Shown: positions 15,779 to 20,129 of the stretch, in pieces
Layout of the letters: every line of letters begins with the position of its first letter
How positions within the stretch are numbered: position 1 is the stretch's first letter
Assembly: GCA_017617145.1 (NCBI GenBank)
Contig: JAFZWX010000084.1
Coordinates: 1 to 20,129 of the forward strand
Length of the DNA: 20,129 nucleotides
Reading direction: 5' to 3'
Source of the DNA: Treponema sp.
Lineage (GTDB): Bacteria > Spirochaetota > Spirochaetia > Treponematales > Treponemataceae
The notes under the pieces: generated by a model
Seen by the model: only the letters and a program-made list of their open reading frames with translations
What the model was told of the DNA's origin: nothing
Databases searched by the model: none
Made by a program: the position numbers and the translations under genes

Positions 15779-15814
15779 TTGAAACTTATAAAAAAGTTGA
15801 AACTTATAAAAAAG
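15779..15814. repeat. Perfect 18-bp tandem duplication
   Basis: TTGAAACTTATAAAAAAG occurs twice head to tail (15779-15796 and 15797-15814), right at the T-run of the lipoprotein terminator. Together with 15651-15778 it fills the gap between the receptor start and the lipoprotein end; no gene is seen there. Confidence 0.9.
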
Positions 15815-15847
15815 CCGCTGCACTTTACATTTTGTAAGTACAACGGC
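15808..15847 (-). terminator. Terminator of the minus-strand lipoprotein gene
   Basis: Minus strand GCCGTTGTACTTAC (15847-15834) pairs with GTAAAGTGCAGCGGC (15828-15814) with two G-U pairs and one bulged A, followed by T6 (15813-15808). It lies about 55 bases past the stop codon. Confidence 0.85.
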
Positions 15848-15901
15848 CTGTTACTAACTTATGATGCTTTTAGGTTTTTAAAAGCACCAGAGTAGGAAAG
15901 A

Positions 15902-16675
15902 TTAGAATTCGTCGTCGGCGAAGAGACCTACAGTCTTGTCTTGATCAGCTTCGAATACAGCTTTGATTTTTGTTCCTTTTGGAGCATTGCCGTACATGAA
16001 AATCTGTCCAAAGATTTTGTCTTTTTCATCAGAAGTAGCAGCACGTGTATATCTACCTAATTCCTTGGTTCCATTCTTAACAACATAAGTTCCTTTTGTT
16101 GTCTGTGTTACAGAAATTGTAAATGACTTTGATTCTTCTGTAGAATCAATGCTTACTGTACCGCTTGCCCAAGTTGCAGCACCTTTGTTATCAAGAGATG
16201 TATATTTTGCACCGCTTGCAGCGTTATATGTAGCACCATTGATAGCTGAATCTTCTGTAATCATATCTTCTTTAAGTTCTTCTTTAGAAATATTTTCATA
16301 TTTTTCAACATAGAATCCGCCATCGCTTGGTTTTACACCTACAAGAACAAAATCATAATATGTTTTGTTATCAACCTTTGTTTCATGTACATCAAAAGCA
16401 AGACCAATAACAGATTTTTTGCCACCTGCTTCAAAAATGTTGTCATCTCCAACTGGGAGAGTAATTGTTGCTTCAATTTCTGAACATTTTTTTGAAGAAC
16501 TTAATGCTGCAAAGCCACGAGAATACTGACCGTCTGCAACAGTTGATTTTGTTCCATCAAGACCAAATGATTTCTTCCATTTTGTTCCAGATGTCTGTAC
16601 GTCACCAAGTTTTGGACATCCAACCAATGTCAAAGCAACCGCAGTGACTGCAAGAATTGTCATAATTTTTTTCAT
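15902..16675 (-). CDS. Treponemal lipoprotein, paralogue of the one at 18123
   Basis: A 257-residue protein; start at ATG 16675 (MKKIMTILAV) with GAGG eight bases upstream, not the 16-codon longer frame. Signal peptide with lipobox LVGC, Cys20 being the predicted lipidated residue. The mature part is beta-rich without a domain I can name. It shares with the 18123 gene the blocks GTKW, KSVIG.xFD, DFVxxGxxPS, TKGxY, PKGxK and the ending LFADxEF, so both are one family. Expected in the inner or outer membrane facing the periplasm or surface. Strong terminator downstream; upstream is a 31-bp sequence identical to that before its paralogue. Function unknown. Confidence 0.88.
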   Translation of the reverse strand: MKKIMTILAVTAVALTLVGCPKLGDVQTSGTKWKKSFGLDGTKSTVADGQYSRGFAALSSSKKCSEIEATITLPVGDDNIFEAGGKKSVIGLAFDVHETKVDNKTYYDFVLVGVKPSDGGFYVEKYENISKEELKEDMITEDSAINGATYNAASGAKYTSLDNKGAATWASGTVSIDSTEESKSFTISVTQTTKGTYVVKNGTKELGRYTRAATSDEKDKIFGQIFMYGNAPKGTKIKAVFEADQDKTVGLFADDEF

Positions 16676-16734
16676 AAGAAAACCTCTTAAAAATAAAATT
16701 TTGTTTACAAATCCCTCTCCCATACGGGAAAGCC

Positions 16735-16765
16735 TGCTTAAAAAAAACGGTGGTTTAATTTAAAC
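16735..16765 (-). repeat. 31-bp perfect inverted repeat, left copy
   Basis: On the minus strand it begins with the palindrome GTTTAAATTAAAC, followed by CACCG-type bases, T8 and AAGCA. It is an exact inverse of 18010-18040. About ten bases further both copies also share a CCCG(G)TATGGG sequence, so the similarity is that of two lipoprotein promoter regions. It sits 60-90 bases before the lipoprotein start codon. Confidence 0.92.
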
Positions 16766-16823
16766 AGTAAGTTAACTGTAAACCTCATTGTGAAATTTTT
16801 CAAGTAAAAAAACAAAAAATCAC

Positions 16824-16865
16824 AAAAAAAAGTCCACCTGATTTGATTTTCATTCAAGTGAACTT
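16824..16865 (-). terminator. Terminator of R4
   Basis: Minus strand AAGTTCACTTG (16865-16855) pairs with CAGGTGGACTT (16840-16830) with two G-U pairs, 14-base loop, then T7. It lies about 35 bases past the R4 stop codon. Confidence 0.8.
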
Positions 16866-16899
16866 CTATAAAAAAACTCTTGTTTGTAGAAATTTTTCG

Positions 16900-17778
16900 T
16901 CAGTTTGTAAAATTTCCCTGCAGTTCAGGTACTTTTTCTTTTAATTCAAGTACAAATTCCAGTGGGAGGCCTATACAACGCGCAATTTTTTCGGGAGCAT
17001 CGCCCTCTTTGAGGAATGCTAATGCGTCTGCTTCGGCTTTTTTTTGTTCGCCTTCAACAAGCCCTTCAGCTTTTCCTTCACGGAATTTGTATGCCATTTC
17101 TCTTTCCCATTCCATAAACTGTTTCCTCCACTGCATATTGTGTTTGGCTTCTTCTACCAGCCTGGTAAGCTTTTCGGTAAAACTGTCTGTCCCTTTGGCA
17201 TTTGGCGACATAACAAACTTCAAGAAAGTCTTCTGATTTTCATCAAGTATTTTACCATAATTACTTGCAATGAAAAAGTACTTATAGGCCCGGTCATTCA
17301 GTTTAATTTCGGGATTTTCAAGACACAGATTTTCGAATGTGTATTTTGCAAGTCCTTTTTTGAATATATCTGACACACAAATGAAAATTACATAACTGTC
17401 TTTCAGATCCTTGTACTCTTGACCTGAGTTTAATTCATTAACATCCAAAATTCCCTGATAGTATCTTGCTCGCTCAGGAATCTCTCCTTTATCTGTGGAC
17501 TGCATTTCAATGTCAAAGGCTTTGTCAGAACCTTGGGCATACACATCAAGACGGACTCCTTTTTTGTCATAATCAATTTCAATCGTTTCTTCGGTGTGCA
17601 TTACGATGTGGTCAATCTTGATCTGCAAAAGAATCTCCAGTAGTTCCTTGCATACATCCTGATTGTTGTACATGACCTTATAAAAGATGAAATTGTTTGC
17701 GATTGTTGCATTTTTCCACTTTTGTTCAGGTGTTTGTTCATCCCTACCTGCAGTGTTGTTGATATTCTGCTTACACAT
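16900..17778 (-). CDS. R4: Rpn family PD-(D/E)XK nuclease, MCKQ subfamily
   Basis: A 292-residue protein, start ATG 17778 with GGAGG eight bases upstream. Close paralogue of R2 over the body: WKNATIANNFIFYKV, D78 (RLDVY), E91-x-Q93 (IEMQS), ERARYYQG, FICVSDIF, EKWEREMA-type helix region. The extreme C-terminus differs: after GLPLEFVLEL it reads KEKVPELQGNFTN instead of the QKRIIVEA-type ending of R1-R3. It lies between two divergently oriented lipoprotein genes and between perfect inverted repeats, so it looks inserted into or moved with that locus. Own promoter, leader and terminator. Catalytic residues intact; function inferred from family as DNA nuclease with recombination or defence role. 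Confidence 0.9.
   Translation of the reverse strand: MCKQNINNTAGRDEQTPEQKWKNATIANNFIFYKVMYNNQDVCKELLEILLQIKIDHIVMHTEETIEIDYDKKGVRLDVYAQGSDKAFDIEMQSTDKGEIPERARYYQGILDVNELNSGQEYKDLKDSYVIFICVSDIFKKGLAKYTFENLCLENPEIKLNDRAYKYFFIASNYGKILDENQKTFLKFVMSPNAKGTDSFTEKLTRLVEEAKHNMQWRKQFMEWEREMAYKFREGKAEGLVEGEQKKAEADALAFLKEGDAPEKIARCIGLPLEFVLELKEKVPELQGNFTN
17113..17129 (-). promoter_or_regulatory. Internal Shine-Dalgarno and ATG inside R4
   Basis: GGAGG (17129-17125), AAACAGTTT, ATG (17115), in frame at codon 222; predicted product 71 residues starting MEWEREMAYKF. Identical bases to the R2 site. Confidence 0.65.
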
Positions 17779-17803
17779 GGTTAGTCCTCCAAAATTTTAT
17801 CAG

Positions 17804-17842
17804 GGAACCGCACTAGACATACCGCCCGAGCAAAAGGGTTCC
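17804..17842 (-). promoter_or_regulatory. Rpn leader stem-loop, R4
   Basis: Minus strand GGAACC (17842-17837) pairs perfectly with GGTTCC (17809-17804). Core CGGGCGGTATGTCTAGTG. Compared with R2 (GGGACAC/GTGTTCC) both sides of the stem have changed together, which supports a real RNA structure. Confidence 0.65.
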
Positions 17843-17908
17843 TCTAACAAAAAAATTGGATTTCCGTAAGAAACCCTACAATTCTTCTGGAGAAATATAT
17901 CCATATAT

Positions 17909-17938
17909 AGTATAGAAAAAAAAGTGGGCTTCTTACAA
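17909..17938 (-). promoter_or_regulatory. Promoter of R4 with T8 spacer tract
   Basis: Minus strand TTGTAA (17938-17933), 18-base spacer ending in T8 and C, TATACT (17914-17909). Between it and the leader is a weak hairpin GGGTTTC-ttacg-GAAATCC. Confidence 0.6.
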
Positions 17939-18009
17939 AAATTTTGAAAAAATTTGCAAAAAAAATAAAACTTTTTTCCGCTTTTCATCATTTTTTTCAA
18001 GCTAAAAAC

Positions 18010-18040
18010 GTTTAAATTAAACCACCGTTTTTTTTAAGCA
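18010..18040 (+). repeat. 31-bp perfect inverted repeat, right copy / lipoprotein upstream element
   Basis: Starts with the 13-base palindrome GTTTAAATTAAAC (possible operator), then CACCG, T8, AAGCA; exact inverse of 16735-16765. Lies 83-113 bases before the start of the plus-strand lipoprotein gene. The segment between the two copies contains only R4 and its signals. Confidence 0.92.
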
Positions 18041-18122
18041 CAACTGCCCGGTATGGGTGGAAAAAACTATTGGCTTGTTAGGTGTTTGACTTATTTACAA
18101 GCTATAAAAATGGAGACTTACT

Positions 18123-18926
18123 ATGAAAATGGTAAAAAAATTATTGTTGGGATTGGTTGCGGTAGCTGCTGTTCTTACACTTGCTGGATGTGGTGATGTA
18201 GCCGGCGTTGGAAAAGCAACTGGAACAAAATGGGATAAGACTTATAGCGTTGATGCTACTGGAGAATTGAATAGTGATACTGCTATTTGGCGTAGATATG
18301 TAAAACAGATTGGAACTAAAGAAGAAATTGCAGAAATCAAAACTACTATTACAATCTATAAAGATTTTAAAAAGAATGATGCAGCTATTTTTGATGCAAC
18401 TATTGATGGTCAATTAAAAAAATCTGTAATTGGATTTATTTTTGATTATAACAAGAATGCTTCTGATGATACTTTAAATGACTTTGTTGTATTTGGTTTT
18501 AGACCTTCAAATAATACTGCATATCTTGGACCTTATTCTGCAATAAAACTTGGAAAAGATGTAGAAATGGATACAGATGACTCTTCACTTAAAAATAACC
18601 CAAAAGCAAGTGCAGGAGATGAATATTATGAAGATGGTCCTGTTCCTGCTGGTAGTTATACAACAGACGCTGATGGAAATATAATTCTTGAAGTTGAAGT
18701 AAGACAGAATACCAAAGGAAAATATCAGTTCTATCTTGGTGGTAAAAAATTCGGAAGCGAATTTGCCGGAAAAACTATAAGTGATAAGAAAGATACAAAA
18801 GATATGGCTATTGGTGGTGTAGCAGGTTATATTAACTGTCCAAAGGGTGCTAAGGTTAAGGTTAACTATAAGACAGATTCTGATGATGTTACAGGATCTC
18901 TCTTTGCTGACGAAGAAGAATTCTAA
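18123..18926 (+). CDS. Treponemal lipoprotein, paralogue of the one at 15902
   Basis: A 267-residue protein; ATG 18123 preceded by GGAGA at suitable distance. Signal peptide MKMVKKLLLGLVAVAAVLTL with lipobox LAGC, Cys23 predicted as lipidated. Mature protein is acidic and beta-rich; shared blocks with the 15902 gene are GTKWDKTY, KSVIGFIFDY, DFVVFGFRPS, NTKGKYQFY, CPKGAKVKV and the ending LFADEEEF. No known domain recognised. The conserved acidic end and the paired arrangement suggest two related surface antigens or binding proteins under a common type of promoter. Ends in a strong terminator. Confidence 0.9.
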   Translation: MKMVKKLLLGLVAVAAVLTLAGCGDVAGVGKATGTKWDKTYSVDATGELNSDTAIWRRYVKQIGTKEEIAEIKTTITIYKDFKKNDAAIFDATIDGQLKKSVIGFIFDYNKNASDDTLNDFVVFGFRPSNNTAYLGPYSAIKLGKDVEMDTDDSSLKNNPKASAGDEYYEDGPVPAGSYTTDADGNIILEVEVRQNTKGKYQFYLGGKKFGSEFAGKTISDKKDTKDMAIGGVAGYINCPKGAKVKVNYKTDSDDVTGSLFADEEEF

Positions 18927-18950
18927 TTTCTTTGAAATCATAATCTGATT

Positions 18951-18988
18951 AAAAATCCGTTGTACCAACCGTGCAGCGGATTTTTTTT
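18951..18988. terminator. Bidirectional terminator between convergent genes
   Basis: AAATCCGTTG (18953-18962), loop, CAGCGGATTT (18974-18983) with one G-U, T8 on the plus side and T5 on the minus side. Serves the lipoprotein gene (+) and the PD-(D/E)XK-like gene (-). Confidence 0.88.
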
Positions 18989-18998
18989 GTTCTTGTTA

Positions 18999-19778
18999 TT
19001 ATTTAAGAAATGCCTCAATCACTTTTTCAACATCTTTTATGTTCAGCGGTTGTTCCAGAGTTTCCATTGTTAAAATCAGGTTTTTGCCGGGAATTATGTT
19101 TTTTTGGGCATATATTGCCAGACGCTTTACAAGATTTCCTGAATATTCGGAATCATCCATCATGCCGCAGTGCTCCCAGTAAAATTCCTGGCGCGTTCGT
19201 TTATTCAGACACAAAAAATCGGGATGTAAAATCAGGCTGCTGTTTATTTTGACCGGTACTTCATAATGATACGGAATATCTTTGGTGTTCAGTAAGTTTG
19301 CAATTATCATCTCTGATTTTGAACGGACATGTTCATCTTTTGTTGTAAAATAATTGCCTGTTGGCGAATCCCTGTTTGGTTCATGTTTTTGTGCCTGCCA
19401 TTGTTTTGCATAAATGATATCATTCAGGAACAATGGTTTCACCAGGAGTTTTCGTGCTTCGGGTAATTTGGTAAAGCAGTTTTCGCAGTTTGACGGGATA
19501 TACTTTTTTGTAAAATATTCTAGAGAAGCAATATTCTGATCCAGGAAGGGCAGAAGCTTTTTGTTGTAATCTCTTTGGGCGATTGTTTTTGCCATCTGAA
19601 TGTTTTTCTTTCGAATATATGTCTGCTTGTTTTGATTTTTGACATGATATTGGAAAGTCCCGTTGCTTTTTGAAAGTCGCAAAGTTCCGCTTGGTGCATT
19701 TTTCAATTGTTCTAAGATTGTTTGTTTCATTTTCTTGAGAAGATTCAGTTGTTTTTGTGCATCATTTAATAAATCCAT
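18999..19778 (-). CDS. Uncharacterised PD-(D/E)XK-like nuclease-fold protein
   Basis: A 259-residue protein. Start set at ATG 19778 (MDLLNDAQKQ) with GAGGAAA seven bases upstream; the 12-codon longer frame begins with TTG inside the hairpin array. The N-terminal third is a basic helix-rich region with LRLSKSNGTFQYHV and RKKNIQMAKTIAQRDY, which may bind nucleic acid. The C-terminal part has the signature of a restriction-like fold: RSKSE (E156), HYEVPV, ILHPDF (D187), YWEHCGMMDD (E202, H203), then a helix and LILTMET. I recognise this as a recurrent hypothetical family of Firmicutes and treponemes (RSKSE...PDF...YWEHFGMMDDP), with no assigned function to my knowledge. The three TTACGTGCA hairpins end 26 bases upstream of its start codon, so they occupy its promoter region. 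Nuclease activity is inference from the motif order. Confidence 0.75.
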   Translation of the reverse strand: MDLLNDAQKQLNLLKKMKQTILEQLKNAPSGTLRLSKSNGTFQYHVKNQNKQTYIRKKNIQMAKTIAQRDYNKKLLPFLDQNIASLEYFTKKYIPSNCENCFTKLPEARKLLVKPLFLNDIIYAKQWQAQKHEPNRDSPTGNYFTTKDEHVRSKSEMIIANLLNTKDIPYHYEVPVKINSSLILHPDFLCLNKRTRQEFYWEHCGMMDDSEYSGNLVKRLAIYAQKNIIPGKNLILTMETLEQPLNIKDVEKVIEAFLK

Positions 19779-19803
19779 AATAATTTCCTCGTTGTTTTTT
19801 GAG

Positions 19804-19971
19804 TTTACGTGCAAACGCGCCTGTATAGGGGAAAATGCACGTAAAGAAAGTTGGTCTGTTTTTTTTTGTTACGTGCAGCTTACCTGGTGGGAGCAAAATT
19901 GCACGTAACAAAAATGTTGCTCGATTTTTGGTTACGTGCAGTTTACTAGCTGGGCGGTCAAATGCACGTAA
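19804..19971. repeat. Three tandem hairpin units with TTACGTGCA/TGCACGTAA arms
   Basis: Left arms at 19804-19813, 19869-19877 and 19932-19940; right arms at 19836-19845, 19900-19908 and 19963-19971. Each unit has exactly 22 bases between the arms, and the units recur every 63-64 bp with 23-24-base gaps. Arms are invariant, while the 22-base inner parts differ but keep a pattern (purine-rich end with AAAA, a TGGG-like centre). The gaps can pair too: the arms of neighbouring units plus AAAA/TTTT give an alternative hairpin of about 15 bp. Not a CRISPR array: units are palindromic and gaps are similar to each other. Confidence 0.9.
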
Positions 19972-19990
19972 TCAGAAAATCTTGTGTTCA

Positions 19991-20129
19991 TAGAGTCCAT
20001 ATAATGGTGTAAATTTAAAAGAGTCATAAACTTCAATCCTAATTATAATGTTAAGTGACCAAACTAAAACATTAGAAGGAGAAAAATTTATGACTCAATT
20101 GAATCTTACTTTAGACCAGGAAGAATTGC
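19991..20129 (+). mobile_element. IS256-family insertion sequence, left end (continues past window)
   Basis: From about 19991 the sequence TAGAGTCCATATAATGGTGT resembles the terminal inverted repeats of IS256-family elements (AGTCCGTATAAT.GTGTAAA type), followed by a leader with AAGGAG and the start of a transposase-like reading frame. The exact outer boundary and target duplication cannot be fixed because the right end is missing. Confidence 0.7.
20090..20129 (+). CDS. IS256-family transposase, first 13 codons
   Basis: ATG at 20090 with AAGGAG ten bases upstream; visible residues MTQLNLTLDQEEL. The opening MTxxxxxLxxEEL is typical of IS256 transposases, which are DDE enzymes of about 400 residues moving the element through a circular intermediate. 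The rest lies outside the window, so integrity is unknown. Confidence 0.7.
   Translation, partial: MTQLNLTLDQEEL

Noticed and set aside
16735..18040. Composite transposon carrying R4
   Set aside because: The 31-bp repeats coincide with the promoter regions of two paralogous lipoprotein genes, no transposase is present and no target duplication is seen; kept only as a possible invertible segment.
18999..19814. Longer start (TTG at 19814) for the PD-(D/E)XK-like gene
   Set aside because: The start would lie inside the hairpin arm without a ribosome site, whereas ATG 19778 has GAGGAAA at good distance.
19804..19971. CRISPR array
   Set aside because: Only three units, the constant parts are inverted arms and not direct repeats, the 'spacers' resemble each other, and no cas gene is near.

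Overview
The window looks like a low-GC spirochaete chromosome, most likely a host-associated Treponema. The support is a giant Ig-repeat surface protein, a dCache-type chemotaxis receptor, small paralogous lipoproteins, and four members of the Rpn / TIGR01784 'putative transposase' nuclease family, a family first defined as multicopy in Treponema denticola. The assignment rests on gene content and protein style, not on a marker gene.

Layout. Positions 2-9529 (+) hold the 3' part of one very large gene: at least 3175 residues of tandem Ig-like modules, an IPT/TIG-like module and a C-terminal propeller-like region, ending in a strong terminator. Positions 9.5-13.4 kb hold three Rpn-type nuclease genes on the minus strand (call them R1, R2, R3). 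The last codons, terminator and downstream hairpins of the giant gene occur a second time between R1 and R2 (about 10.93-11.18 kb), next to a frameshifted coding remnant. Positions 13.58-15.65 kb (-) encode a methyl-accepting chemotaxis protein. Positions 15.9-18.9 kb hold two paralogous lipoprotein genes pointing away from each other, with a fourth Rpn gene (R4) between them; a perfect 31-bp inverted repeat lies on either side of R4. Positions 19.0-19.8 kb (-) encode an uncharacterised PD-(D/E)XK-like protein. Directly upstream of it are three tandem 63-64-bp hairpin units with TTACGTGCA/TGCACGTAA arms. The window ends inside an IS256-family element (left inverted repeat and the first 13 codons of the transposase).

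What ties it together. All four Rpn genes have (a) an in-frame internal ATG behind a good Shine-Dalgarno sequence that would yield the C-terminal 66-71 residues alone, as expected for an intragenic inhibitor, and (b) a 39-42-nt stem-loop leader just upstream of the gene whose closing stem keeps pairing while its sequence changes. Three of the four (R2, R3, R4) also share a promoter with a T8 tract inside the -35/-10 spacer. Between promoter and leader, R2 and R3 carry different short palindromes of types I recall as dispersed in many bacterial phyla. I read this as a dispersed, self-controlled toxin/defence-like nuclease family with its own regulatory cassette. The second candidate for an undescribed system is the ACGTGCA hairpin array paired with the PD-(D/E)XK-like gene.

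No rRNA, tRNA, CRISPR array or replication origin was seen.
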